NCBI RefSeq assembly: GCF_003254395.2
Contig: NC_037648.1
Span: 4,009,868 to 4,073,867 of the forward strand
DNA: 64,000 nt
Reading direction: 5' to 3'
Source: Apis mellifera
Taxonomy: Eukaryota > Arthropoda > Insecta > Hymenoptera > Apidae
The notes beneath the pieces are model-generated. The model was given only the letters and a program-made list of their open reading frames with translations. It did no database searches and was not told where the DNA came from. This document shows positions 38,017 through 51,540 of this stretch, piece by piece; positions within the stretch are counted from its first letter, which is position 1; each line of letters begins with the position of its first letter. Position numbers and translations under genes: made by a program.

Positions 38017-38346
38017 ATGAACAATCGTGTCGATACATATCCCGTACGTATTGGCTTCGAACTATTTTACACAGACCATCGATTCTGTCAACTTATTGGC
38101 TGCGCTTCGAACCCGATAAGGCTTTCTAAAGTTATCAGAAAATTGATGGAATTCGAATACGCATATATCGAATACCACGCATTCCTTTCTTATACATTGC
38201 GACCGTTTAATTCCTTTTTCCTTTTTCTTCACTTCCATTTTACTCTCTTTCTTACATGCGATTTTATTGATCGTTTACAAAAAAATGCGCTTATGAACGT
38301 TGTAAATTTAATATTCGTAAGTTTTCATTCTTCTCTTCAGATGTAG
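38017..38346 (+). other. Unrecognised 109-codon ATG open frame
   Basis: Begins at a true ATG and opens with well-mixed sequence (MNNRVDTYPVRIGFELFY...), including Cys, Asp, Arg, Gly and Pro through about residue 65. The following Phe/Leu/His-rich segment resembles a membrane span or A/T noise. The 3' end, ...TTCATTCTTCTCTTCAG followed by ATGTAG, looks like a splice acceptor (38325-38340), so part of the frame could be intron. No homologue known to me. Among the longest frames with an ATG in the window. Confidence 0.2.
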
Positions 38347-38349
38347 CAA

Positions 38350-41110
38350 AATTTTAACGGAATTTACTTTACGCGAGTATTTACATATATGATATATATG
38401 TATATATAAATATATAAATAATAGGCATTAATTTACTATAATTCAATGTGAAATTCAATTTATAGTACAATTTATAGCAATTAATATTATTTTCAGTCGA
38501 AAATTTTTAGGATATTAAGTAAATAGTAATAAATATTTATGATTTTAGAATTTTTATTTTCCTTTCCGCTCAATATAATTAATAATAGATTATAAACTTT
38601 TAATGATAATTAGAAAATTATTAGGTTAATTTCAGCCGAAACTTTTATCTAAAAGAGGTCTTCGTGATTTCATTAGTAAAGAATGTGAATATAGTAAGAT
38701 GATCAAAATCAAGAAGTGATCAAAGTGTCACTGATAGAGGCATTTTTCAAACGATCAAATGAAATAAAGCTTTAACAAATTCGATTCAATCATATAGTTA
38801 TCAATATTAAATATTACTAAAGTTCATTAAATATATAATCAGAACGATTATTACGACGTATATATTTCAATCAATATTATTAATGTATTATTAAAGTCAA
38901 AACAAGTTGAATAAATATTGATAAAAAATATTCAATTTTGAATTCAAGTTGAGAGAGAGAAAAAACACTGTATTTCATTTGAATTACACAATTATTTTCT
39001 AAACTATTTGTTATTAAAGAAAGTTTTAAGTAAAACTTATTTTGTTTATTTTAATAGATAAATTTCGGAATATATTTTTTTATCACATTAAATTATGGAT
39101 GACATTTTATCAAAATGGAATTTGATTTTCCAAACAAAACTATGTTTTTATTCAAATGGGCATGCAGTCTATTCTGTGACGAATTAATTGATTTAAACAT
39201 GTTCCCAAGATCATTCAAAAATATTTATTATCGTTTAAAACTTGTAACATAGTTTACTATCATCACTAGTATTTTTGGTTAACATGACTATTATTATCTA
39301 TAACGAAAAACTTTATACATATTGAAGAATACATTCTAAATGTATTTATTTTTTTTATAAGAGAGCATGTAAAAAATAATTGTGAAGATCAAATAAAATT
39401 ATATATTTTTTTATATGATTGATATTTTTTATAAAGATATTTTAACTCAATTATATAGAGTAATCATTAACTTAAAATATATTTTAATTTGATTTTTATA
39501 AAACTTAATATATAAAAAATAAGAAAAACATGAAAGCACAAATATCACTTTCTTTTTTTCAATAAATTTTACAAAATTAAACTTAAAATGTCTTCTAACA
39601 TTTCTATTATATAATATTAAAATATACAATTTTATTTATGTCTTTTACATTTTCATCTACAAAAAAAAAATAACATTAGAATATGATAATCTTTTAATAT
39701 AATTTATATGTATATATGAAAATTTTTTGCAAATAAACATTTCATTAAAAGTTATGAGAAAATATTCAAAATAACAACTCTAGATAATTTATTGTAGAGT
39801 ACAAACTAACTATATATTTGAAAATAAAACTATTGATAGTTGTTTTTGAAAGAATTTCATGTAATTTCTTATAAAGCATTCATGAATTTTTTATTATATG
39901 ACATACTTTTATTTGTAGAATCTACTGATAAAATTTATATAGAAAAAAATTTCAATATACTATTACGTATACAGTGTGTTATTATAGATATTTGTGAAAC
40001 ATATATTTGAGAATTTTGAAAATCAAAATTGACAGAAATATTCATTAAGATATATTTATTAAGCTATAAGTCATTTAAATTTGTATTAGATATAAAAGTT
40101 AGACGTTTTACTTCTGTTTAGATATTAATTTTTTTATTCATTTTCAGATCTTTTTTTCAAAATATTTTTTTGTATGAATTTTTATATGTTTGTTTATTTA
40201 TGTTTAAGAAATATTCACAATTTTTTTAAATAAAAAAATTAAAAATAAATTTAGAAATATTCAATTAATTTAAATCAATTTGTAAAATTCTTTGCAAAAA
40301 ATTGTTAATTGACATATATTAAAATTCGATTAATTTTTATTTTTTCATATTAATAAATAAATTTTTTTTAAAATCTTAAATAATTTATAAATTATTTTTA
40401 TTTTCTTATAAAAAATTTTTAAATAATCTTTAAATGTAAATAAATATGTAAATATTTATGTATTTGTATTATATGTAAAAATGTGTAAATAAATAAAAAT
40501 TCAAATTTAAAAGATCTTAATTTTTAAAAAAAAATTTTGTTTATTGAAATATTTTCATATCTTTTTCATTTTCTTTTTAAGAAATAAACATTTTATTTCT
40601 TAATATTTTAGTAGAGTTAAGTATTCGTAGATTGTGGTATATTTATAGAAAATTTAAATATATAGAAAAATGTATATAAGAGACACAAAATATTCAAAAT
40701 AAAGTAAATATTGTTAATTATACGCACATATTCAAAAAACAGATTTTCTTTTAAGCTTCATTTCATTAGTCGAGTTAAGAATATTAATTTGCATAAATAT
40801 TCGTACTTATAAATATGAATATCCTTTTAACCCTTTATAACTTAGAATTCATATATTCATTTATCTTTATACTTTTTAAATTTTTCTTATATTTATTTTT
40901 TTCACTTTATTCTTATATTTTATTCATTCATTATCAAGCTGGCGATATACAATTTATTTACAACGATTTAGTTATTTTCGAATAAAATAAAAAAATAATA
41001 ATCGATTGAAACTCTTTCTTCTCGCAAGCAAAAAAAATTCATTCAATAGAAGGTTAAAAAAAATCACTAGATACCAAATAAAAACTTCTCTTAAAATTTA
41101 TCTTTTACCA
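38350..41110. other. AT-rich stretch, no gene seen
   Basis: A/T-biased throughout, with TTAACCCTTT at about 40828-40837 (see the finding on TTAACTCTTT words). The minus frame at 39447-39629 is low complexity. Confidence 0.6.
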
Positions 41111-41630
41111 GATGCGCGGTATTACATACGATATTTCCATAGTCATTGCAATATTAAATGAAGTTGACCCACACATTTCCAGGTCATTTCCAAGCTCGAT
41201 GCGATCATTGAGATCAATCACGATCCATCGATCGGTGGATCGAATCATGCGTTAATATCGTTGAAGTGATGGAGTTTCGCAGGCGTTTGGGACGTGACAT
41301 ACCCCGTGGAACATCAAACCACAGGATCATTTCATTCTTCTTCGGGAAGCCGATAATCGGCCACTGTCCGAATTGACGTGGGCAAAAAGTAGATGCGGTC
41401 AGCTTTGTTCTGGCCTGCGGCAACGCTTGCTCGTGATTGGTAGTTTAGAAGGGTTGATGCACCACACCGGGGGATTTTTCAAACGTCCGACTGACTTTTT
41501 GCGACGCCGTCAACTTAATTTCCATCGTGTTTGCTCTTGTTTCTCGTTTGCGTGCCCGTTTCGTCGAGATTGAAGCACCTAGGCTCTCTGCTTGTTTAAT
41601 CCCTCTTTCTATCGCTCACTATCTCCTATT
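41110..41630. other. GC/CpG-rich island
   Basis: One of the largest islands, with CCACACCGGGGG and GCGACGCCGTC. The plus frame 41373-41573 (66 codons) and minus frame 41214-41423 (69 codons) overlap and neither is recognisable. Open reading on both strands suggests composition effects. Candidate exon, promoter-proximal or conserved noncoding sequence. Confidence 0.4.
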
Positions 41631-42680
41631 TTATGTGTACCTAAGGCAAATTTATATAAAGATAGTGAGTAAAATAGTATTTTAAATAAAAGATATTTAT
41701 TTTCTAAAATGCATTATAATTTAATCAATAAACAATTATTTATTTTTATGTTAATCGAAATACTATTTGAAGAATTACTAATTATACTATTTGTTTGATT
41801 TTACATATGAAATGTGTATTTCAATTGTGTATTTTTTTTAGCACGAATTAAAAATATTATTATTATTTGAAATGAATGTTTCTTGCATTATATCGAAATA
41901 TTTTAATATTATTCGCATAAAATTGTATTTAATCTTTATTTTTGTATATGATTTATAAATATGTTTGTATAGGATGTTAATATATTTTATATAATATAGT
42001 ATATAAAGAACATCTTTAAAGAATCGATTCTAGATATTGAAACACAATTTCGTATACAAAAAAAGTATTGTTAATACTTATTTATTTATTTCATTTCATT
42101 TAATAGAAACTTAAATTACTTATAATAAACTAAATAAATTTTAATTTATAAATTTTTGTGTTTGTTTTAGTTTCTACATAGTTTAGATCCTCAAAACTAT
42201 TTCATGAATATATTAACACACTATAATATGTAAAGTTAATAAGCGTTATATAAATATAGATTAATCATTTCTGTAAAATAACATTATTTTAATTATTTTA
42301 ATTAATTTTTTATTTGAAATATGCATGATTTTAAGAGCAAATAATCAAAATACATAAATATTTAACAAATATAAGACGAAGATGATCGATTAATTAAATT
42401 TCTATGACTTTTTTTCTGTATATTTCCTTTGTTAACTATATTTTTTGTTACATAATAACTATAAAAAATAATATTTGAAATGATCAATTCAAAAGCATAA
42501 AATGTTAAATGCATAATTATTTTTAATATATCTTTAAAAATATATAAACATAAAAATTATTATTTTGTTTAATAATTTTAATGTTTCAATATAAAATAAA
42601 ATATTTAAATATCATCTTACTTATTAAGAGTATTTTAATTATTATTTTTAATATACTTTTTAAGAAATATTTATATGAAA
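41630..42680. other. AT-rich stretch, no gene seen
   Basis: A/T-biased; no frame or structure of note. Confidence 0.6.
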
Positions 42681-43040
42681 TGTGTTAAGGATAGGACTTA
42701 TAAAGCAGTCGGATAGTCTGGCTTTTATTTTCAACAGTTCGAGTATTATATTCAATCCTGATAATAATTTATATATGGACGGGCATGATTTTCCTAACTT
42801 TTTCCAGATCGTTAATTTAAACAAAAATAGCACAGCAATGTCCATTTCACGAGCCACAATTACACGCAATGTGATGGACACCGTGGAAGATCCTGAAGAA
42901 CAGAAAGATCCTGACCTCCATACTCTATGACATGATTCCGCGAGGGTCCATCCTTCGAAAGCGTTCATTGATCTTTCCTCCTTTTAATGTGTATTTTCAG
43001 AAAAAGCAAAGATTGAAGCAAAAATCAGGGCTCAAATCTT
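42660..43040. other. Island open on both strands
   Basis: A minus-strand frame from ATG 42968 to 42660 (102 residues, starting MNAFEGWTLAESCHRVW) overlaps a plus-strand frame 42682-42930 (82 residues, ending in an acidic segment TVEDPEEQKDPDLHTL). Both have mixed residues in the 42840-42968 part and A/T-biased residues before it. The acidic tail on the plus strand and the Cys/Ser/Trp mix on the minus strand are equally plausible; I recognise neither. It may be a decayed exon or transposon fragment. Confidence 0.2.
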
Positions 43041-45100
43041 GCATTTGAGGTGAATAAAAATAGAAGACTGAGACAGATAGAATTCAACGACGATACAGTT
43101 TACAATTAAAATACAACTAGAATCATTATTAGCTGCAAAGAATTAAAGTATCATTTGTTCACTCAGAATTCATAATATAAACAAATGTACAGTCCTACGG
43201 TAGGTGATTCTTCGAGTAATCAATTTAAGCACCCTATTTGAGCAATATCCAAAGTCGTTCATTTTCGATTTTAATAAAATATATTCTTAAATTGAAACAA
43301 ATTTGAGCGAAATTTATTTTAAATTATTCTATTTATTACTTAATATGTAATACATTTCAAATGAAATTATGATGTTTATTGAATCAAAAAAATTTGAAGT
43401 AAGAATAATATCTAAGAAAATAATAAATTAAACGATTGATTATTCAATGATAAATAAATAATCTATCTTTTAATGGAAAAATTTATTTATTTAATTATTT
43501 GTTCTTCAAATTACTTTCAAAATAATAATTAATGCAAGAGAAAATATATAATAATAATAATTAGTCAGAAGCATAATAATATAATAATACAAATAATTTA
43601 TTTTATAAAGTGACAATATATAATAGCAATAATTTAATAATAAAAAAATAATATAAAATACTAATTAATAAGCAGTTAAAAAATTACATAAATATATAAA
43701 TATATTGAGTAGTAGATTAATGATGATGATTTCGTGACGCTACTATTGCATCATCGATCATTATAATACATGAAATTACACACTTGTTAAAAAAGATAAT
43801 ACAACTTTTACTAAGAAAATCACAAGAGAAATTTGCAAATCATGAATTTTAAATTTAGCAGTTTGATATGATATTCTTACAACAATTTAAAATGTGCAAA
43901 ATGATTATTTTTGAAATAATTTTTGAATATGATTTTTCTAAGTATGCGACGTACAAAATGTCCACGAAATTATACATCTGATAATTGTGGTAATTGTAGA
44001 TGCAAAAAAGAATAACATTTTTTTAATAAGATTTAATTTTCAAATAAATCACATTTGAAAAATTTTCAAATTACAGTCAAATTGATTAATTTTATCACTT
44101 ATTTCCTTATTTTTGAAAAATAAAATTGATTTTTAAATGAAAAAGATTATTCTATATTATTATAATTATTACATAAAATATTATTCTATATTTTTTATTT
44201 ATTTTTATATTTTAAAATTATCTTCTATCAATAAATATCTTCTATAATCTATCATTTGTATTTAATTAGGAAATAGTCAATTTTTTTTGTATTTGAAAAT
44301 TTTTGAAATTTGATTTATTTGAAAACTTTAAACAAATTTTTTAAAAATTTTATTTATTTTTTTCAATTTATTTTTGCATATATATAAAATTACTATTTTG
44401 CAACTTGCATGATTTCAAACTGTATGAAATAATCTATTACTAATCTATCATCAATTATTTCTATACAATGAAAACATTTAAAAATATATTGCAAGAGTGC
44501 GAATACGTATAAAAATAAACTTTTAATATCGTTCTGACATTTAAATGAAACATCCCATCTATTTATAAATAAGAAGATCAAATGATATTTGATATATATC
44601 AGATACGGACGATGCAATATAGCTATTTAATTTTATTTTTAATCTTTTTTCTTGTTGCATTACTGTCAAATATAAATATAATAGATATTAAATTTAATGT
44701 AAATCTTAATAATAAGTAAAATTGTAATATTTATGTAATTTAAGAAAAAAATAATATATAATTGTAATATTTAAAGAAAGAATATTTAAAAAATAAATAT
44801 TAATATTATCTTATTCTATCACATTATCTCTTTCATAAATATTTACATCCATTCAACACAACAATGAATGAGAAAAAAATGTATTCTTTAATAAAAAAAA
44901 AAGCAGATAAATATATAGAATAATTTTTTTATTATTATAGTAAAATAATTAATCTTCAGTACTACAAATTAAAATCGTAATAATCGTTTAATATTTTTAT
45001 TATCTTATTTTAAACAAAAATATCCACGAAATTATCTTTTTCTTTATCAAAAACATATTTCTATTACTATGATTTATCTCAAAAAAAAATAGAAAAACTC
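43040..45100. other. AT-rich stretch, no gene seen
   Basis: Slightly complex to 43270, then strongly A/T-rich. Nothing recognisable. The minus frame 44393-44617 is low complexity. Confidence 0.55.
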
Positions 45101-45600
45101 TTTTTAAATTCCATCTCCGAGAATAGTAATCATTCACGTCTATATACCAGACAGCCAAAGTTCTTAACAGTCGATAAACGGCGAAATTATAGCTTCCATT
45201 CTCGAAAAGATCGAACAAGTTCTTCGACTTATGCGATCCATCGGGGATCGAACATGGCTTCCACGATGAATGGCGAGTTCGTGAAATGTTTTTCTCTCTG
45301 TTGGAATTCTCTAATCCTTTGGATTCGATTCAACGCGCGCGCCATCTAGATTTACATTCAATTTTCCTCGGTATGGGACGGTATATACGTATTCACGTAG
45401 CCTCAAATCTGGATCGTCTGTATTTGCTAAAATATCTGTTCTCTTTTCCTTTGAAATAAACATCGCTGTTCTCATCTTCATGAATCGCGTCTGGCGAGTC
45501 TTGCGCTATCTTGCGTCATCAACTGGGCTAATGTATAACGAAGTTTGGAAAATACTTGTGCGATGCGATCTCTAAGTCTATGAATGTAAAAGGAATCTTC
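45100..45600. other. GC/CpG-richer island
   Basis: Contains GCGCGCGCC near 45336 and a series of CpGs. Frames are interrupted within about 70 codons on each strand. The word GTTCGATCCCCG on the minus strand near 45242-45253 resembles a tRNA T-arm, but flanking stems do not pair. No gene called. Confidence 0.4.
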
Positions 45601-47300
45601 TTTTTCATGATTTTCTTTGAAGTAATTTTCGATTAAATTTCAATGACTGTGCTAACAATCGAATGGAAATTTCAACTTTTTATCTCCAATGAAATATTTT
45701 TTGTTATTGAAAAAATGTAAATCTATTAAAATTCTTTTTTTCTCAAGTAAAAATAATAATGATTTATTATGTGAATATTCTATGATCATTTTTAATATTT
45801 ATAAAAAATAAATTTAAAAAAAATATAATAGAACTGATTGTTATAAGTGTAAACCAATGTAAATCATTTTTTCTTTATGTGAATGATTTATATTCCAATT
45901 CATTATAAAATAATGAATTCTATTAATTTTTTTAAATTTATATAAGTTCAAGTATGTACAATAGACAAATATATGCACAAAATTCGTCGAATAAATATTA
46001 ACCAGCTAATAATTGGCAAAGAGTAAATTTTTATATATTGTTAATATATAATATTAATATATTATTAGATAATCAATTATTCGGTTAAAGATTAACAAAG
46101 CTTATTACAAATTCATTAAATGATTTTTAAAAAAATTAAATCAATATATGAATAATTTTTAAGAAGATTAATTATGTTTTATTTACAAATAAAACAAGAA
46201 CAAAAAACGAAATATTATTCTAAAAAATAATGATGCTACAAATATATTAATGATAATTTATATAAATATTTGTATAAACATAAATATTAGCATAAAATTA
46301 AAAAAATACTTAACATGTCAATAAGTTATTTTATAATATATAAAATATCTATATATCTAAATACTTATTATCAAATTGTAGTTGCTTATATAAAATTCAT
46401 ATTTAATATAGATAAGAAATTAAAAGAAATAAAATGGTAAAATTAATAGTATATTAAAAAAATAAAATTAATAAATATTATCATAGAAAAAATACTAAAT
46501 TTTAAGTATTTTATATATTTTTTAATATTTTTAATATTATATACATTTTATGTTTTTATATTTCTAAATTTTCTATAATTGTATTCATAACATTAATGCG
46601 ATGCGAAATTAATTATATTAATTTGAAAGATATAATTTCACAATTATGATTTTTTATTTAATTATATATATATATCATAGATATTTTGCAATTATACTAT
46701 TATCATTGAATGTTTTATTTTTTCTTGTATTAAATTTTATCTAAATTATTATAACAAAAATTAATCTTTAAATTTGCAATTTAATGTTTTATATTTTAAA
46801 CTATAATAATTTTATAATAGTATTAGAAAAATTTTAATTTTCAATTTTTAAATTTACAATTTAACTCTTTATTAAGATCTAACAGTAAAATCATCAATTA
46901 TAAATCAAATTCACTATAATAAATCAAAATTTAAAATTTTGATTTCATCACTCCTGATCACTATAAGAATTTATATTCATAAAAGTACTTCATGAAATAT
47001 TTTTTTAAAATGATAATGTTATTATTAAGAAACAATTTTGTTAACATAACAATAAATAATAATAATATATTAATTTTTTATTTTGTACCATACATACATT
47101 TTTAATTATAATAATATTAATTATTATCCAAAGATATTGATCTAGATAAATTCAAGTAATTAGATATAAAATTATTTCATATCATATAAACGGATTTCAT
47201 TATAACCACAATCTAATAATTAATAATTCTAATATGAAATCATAAATATCCTACTATGATTACAAAGACAAAAGGTATAGGCCTTTAATAATTCCATTTG
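45600..47300. other. AT-rich stretch, no gene seen
   Basis: A/T-biased; includes one TTAACTCTTT word at 46861-46870. No gene or structured element. Confidence 0.6.
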
Positions 47301-47710
47301 AGGATTAATCTAAATATCTATAAAGACTGAACGTATAGAATTTCATTAATTTGTATGCAAAAGAACCCATTGGCACGTTTGCATGGAAATTATGCACTAA
47401 TTGATCATCGTTTCTTCGTCTTGTTAAAGCAGCAGAATTCAGCGTTATGGTATTGTTGCTCGCATCAACGCTTAATAATATAGCGGCCAAACGTATTTAT
47501 CGACGAGACCGAAATGACTGCGAGTGGCTGTTGGAGATCCATAACCCGCCCCAATTCCCTCTCGAAACGAAATAATTGGATATCGCCGCCGTCGTTGTTC
47601 ACGCTCCGTTATTTAGTAATTCGTCATGACAGAACCTCCTTGTGTACTGTCGTTGAAACCGAGTGTGAGAATAAGAAATTAAAAAGAATGGCGATGTGAT
47701 TCGAAGCAAA
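47300..47710. other. GC/CpG-richer island
   Basis: Complex sequence with GCGGCC, CGCCGCCGTCG and several CpGs. A plus frame from ATG 47514 to 47699 (61 codons) and a minus frame 47305-47490 (61 codons, TTG start) lie side by side and point away from each other. No family recognised. A divergent arrangement of two small exons is possible but unsupported. Confidence 0.35.
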
Positions 47711-48301
47711 CTGATTGCTCGCCTTTTTTTTCTTTCTTTCTTAATTCTTTTCATTCAATTTGCTTATTCTATGTATATACTAGTGATTGGAAAGAATAAA
47801 TAATTTTAGATAAAGAAATTAAAAATTAAAATTACATAATTTATTTATTATATATTATTTGTTATATATTAGAATAAATAAAAATTATTAGAATATTTCA
47901 ATATATTATTAGATGATGAAAAATTTCGAATAATATAAGTCAAAATCAAGTTTTTATTTTATCAAAATAATCACTTTTTGTTTTGATTATTTGTAAAAAT
48001 TTTTAATATTCTTTTTTTTAGTGTATTAAGTACTATTAATTTTTTTTTGCTTAAAATAATTTTTATTTTGATTTTTATGAAAATATATATTTATAATATA
48101 TTTCATATTACATACATTTTATAGATATTTTTTATAAACGATATAAATTATTAATTATTATATTAATTATTAATGTTATTTGCATGATAATTGAATATTA
48201 AGCAAGTTTAAGTATATTCTAAATAAAATTTTTATTTATGATATAAAATGAAAAATTGGAAAAATTTTGAAAAAAATTATATATATTTATATATTATTTA
48301 T

Positions 48302-48359
48302 ATATCAATTTATATATATTATTATATATATATCAATTTATTTATATTATTATATATAT
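48302..48359. repeat. 28-bp imperfect tandem duplication
   Basis: ATATCAATTTATATATATTA-type unit at 48302 repeated from 48330 with small changes. Confidence 0.75.
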
Positions 48360-49781
48360 GAGAATTCATAAATGAGAATATCAATTATTTTCTAAATAAA
48401 TATTCATTTTTTTATACAAAAAATTTCAATTTTTATTTTAATGAAAGAAATAATTCTTTATTAATAATAAATGAACTTGTCAAAAAAATATATCCTTATT
48501 AAATTCAATAATTTAAAAATATGTTATTCATTGTTAGGCATTGTTTTGAACAATTTTTTTTTATATACTTGGCCATTAATTTTATATATTCAATTTTTAT
48601 TGAAACATTAATATTATTAAATATCACAAATATTAATAATAAATATAAATCTTTTAATACCGAATTAATAGTTCTTCTTAAATATTTATATCTAAACTGA
48701 AAAGATATATGAAATCCAATATATGATATAAAAAATATTTTTATGTATAACTCGAAAATGAAAACTAACTAACAACTATTTATATAAGGATAAAATTATT
48801 CAAAATAATGTTTTTGATAACATATTTCAAAATTATTGAAATTCAAACCAAATCGTAGTTCTCAATTTTTATCTTTTTCTATATGTATGCGTAAGAATTA
48901 TATATACATATAATGTCCTAAAAATATAGAAACATCTATTAACTGGAGATTCCTGAGATAATTTTAAGTAACATTTTTTTTTGCTAAAATTTTTTTTTCA
49001 GTTTTGTTAACGAGTTATTAACAAAAAATATTGGCCAATCACAAAGCATATATTTAATCGAGTCACGATAGTAGCGTTGGCTACATACCCTTGATCGAAT
49101 ATGAACAAGCAATATATTGAAGAAAACGTGTTGAATATTATAATTTATTGATCATTTATGATAATTCGATATAATTTTTTATTAAAAAAATATTTATTAT
49201 ATTCAATAGAGTTTTGTGTTTAAAAAGAAAAATATTGTTCGAAACTATCTTGGGAATCTTGAATTAATGGATATTCTCTCATATTTTTGGGATACTTTAT
49301 ATATATTTACTTTTATTAATTAATCAAATAAAAAGTTGAAAATAATATTTTTCGTTTATTATTCTGTGCATAAATATGCAATTATATTAAATAAAATATT
49401 TAATAAAAGGTATGTATCATAAAAAAAAATATTTTTTAATATTTTCTAAACAACAAAATTATTCTTAAATATTATGAAATTTGTAAAATCATAATGTGAT
49501 ATAATTTTAATAAAATTTCAATGGACATCAACAAAATAAAATTCAAATGTGAATTGTAATTTGCAAATTTTTTAATAATTTATTTAAATATTATATAATA
49601 TTTAAAATTCTATTTATTTTTCTAGAAATTTTATAGAAATTTATTGAAGAATTAAGATATTTATTATTATTACTTTAAATTATCTTTTCGATTTATTTAA
49701 TTTATTTTTTTAAATTAAGATTTTAAATTAAAAAATTATCTTTTTTAAAATATTTATTTTCTAAATAAATTATATACATAT

Positions 49782-49862
49782 ATAAAATAAAATGAAATAG
49801 AATAAAATAAAATAAACTATAAAATAAAAAAATATACAAAATAAAATGTGTAAAATAAAATT
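49782..49862. repeat. Imperfect (ATAAA)n tract
   Basis: About 80 bp dominated by AATAAA/ATAAAA pentamer units with scattered G and C substitutions. Confidence 0.85.
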
Positions 49863-50049
49863 TAAAAAAAAAACACATTATTGATATCTCATATAACCAA
49901 AATCATTTAGCATAAATTGATATTATTAAAATCACAAAGAACATCTAATAAATCTAGTTTTACAAAAAAAAAAATCATTATCATGAATTTCTATCGATCA
50001 TACTTATTAAAACAACGTTATACCAAAACTTTTCTTTGAGATTGTTTTC

Positions 50050-50350
50050 TTTGAAAAATTAAAACTCATGATAAAGCTAAGACGGGCGGAAAGTCGTCGG
50101 TAAAATAGGAAATGGTATCATGTGACCAAAAGGCCACTTTACTTAACACCTTCGAAAAGAGCCAACCTCCAAAGGTTTACACTCTCCGCAATTTACTCTC
50201 ACTATGAGAGACACGATGAAGATACGGTGAAGAAAAGAGGATTGGCCTTTTCTCCTTATATATAATGGAAAGCAAAATGATGGAAAGGATAAATAAAGAG
50301 AAATCCGAGCCGTTTCGTTGTCGAGACGCATTGATGCCGAAAATGTATTC
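50050..50350. other. Moderately complex island
   Basis: Contains GACGGGCGG and other CpG words. A 79-codon minus-strand ATG frame (50416-50177) crosses it, with a hydrophobic SLFILSIILLSIIYK stretch and no recognisable motif. A second minus frame overlaps it. Unassigned. Confidence 0.3.
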
Positions 50351-50549
50351 GATGCTTAATCCATGATTAAAAAATCGATATCGTATTTCGAATAATGAAA
50401 AAAAATACTCGTTCATATAATTATTATTAATTCCTCTAGGATTTTTTTCTATTTTCTCTTCTATTTTTATCGATTATTCAGATATGTATTTGATCTCGAA
50501 TAAAAAATATATCAATAAATAAAAATATATCAATATTAATTGATTATAC

Positions 50550-50890
50550 GATGATGATAATAAGAATTTAACGAAGATTTTGATAATAATAAAATTAATA
50601 AAAATGATGAAAATAATGAAAATAAAAATTATTAGTGATGATAAAAAAGATGATAATAATGAAAATAATGATACTAAAAATATTAAGTATGATGATAAAA
50701 AAAATAATGCTGAGCAAAATGAAGTGAAGAATGAAAATAAGAATTATTAAAATGAAAAGAATAATGAGGATGATAATAATAATAATAATAAATGGTGGTA
50801 TTGATGATGATGATGACTAGAATGGTAAGAATTATGGAGATGATAAAATTAAATATGATGATAATAAAAATTGAAAATATTTGAAATAAA
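50550..50890 (+). repeat. Imperfect GAT/AAT trinucleotide tract, nearly devoid of C
   Basis: About 340 bp on the plus strand with only around five C residues, made of GAT, AAT, GAA and AAA words. Longest uninterrupted parts are (AAT)n at about 50775-50791 and (GAT)n at about 50803-50815. In one plus frame it reads mainly Asp, Asn, Lys and Glu with a stop near 50747; on the minus strand it gives Tyr/His runs. I treat it as an expanded and decayed microsatellite, not a protein. Confidence 0.8.
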
Positions 50891-51540
50891 AATATGTATA
50901 ACAAATAACAATTTGAAATTTAATTAATTTTTTTAATTATTTTGTTAATCACTTTAATTACGTTGTTTTTATTTTTTAAATAACATATAAAAAATAATAA
51001 ATTTTTAATTATTAATTATTTATTTCATATATAAAATACATATAGATCTTTTTCAAATATTTATTCGAGTTAATTTATTCAAATAAATTAATAAACGATT
51101 TGACTTCAATAATTAAATGGTAATATTATATTTATTTTATTTCGAATTAATTTTTATTTCAATTAACAAATTATTAAAATTTCAATCTAAAGATTCGATT
51201 TAAAGATTTTTACACAATCTAAAAATACTTAAGATATTGTTTTAAATTAGTTCAAAGAATCTGTCAGGGCATTCACGTTTTTGCAGTTTTACTATCATTG
51301 TAGCATATATGATAATTAAATAATATTTAAGAAATTATTTGAAATTCTTCTTCAAAAATGATTCTTCTTCAAAACTAATTCTCAATCAGAATTTTATTAT
51401 TAATAGAATCAGAGAAAATTAATTTAGATAATTCAATTCCAATTAAATTCATTTTAATATTAAATATATAAATACAAATTAAGTTTAAATTAAATTAAGA
51501 AAATAACTATTGCTTTCGATTTAAATTAACTTCTCTTCCT
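50890..51540. other. AT-rich stretch, no gene seen
   Basis: A/T-biased, nothing noted. Confidence 0.6.

Larger units (their letters stand above)
47710..50050. other. AT-rich stretch with simple repeats
   Basis: A/T-biased; holds a 28-bp duplication at 48302-48359 (ATATCAATTTAT-type) and the (ATAAA)n tract at 49782-49862. A small more complex patch lies at 49010-49130. Confidence 0.55.

Noticed and set aside
38095..38125. GGGTTCGAAGC on the minus strand, like a tRNA T-loop
   Set aside because: Flanking stem bases do not pair and there is no A box.
45236..45262. GTTCGATCCCCG on the minus strand, like a tRNA T-arm
   Set aside because: The five bases on either side do not form a stem and no cloverleaf can be drawn.
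50683..50904. Minus-strand frame with Tyr and His runs
   Set aside because: Translation of the imperfect GAT/AAT tract; no protein-like complexity.
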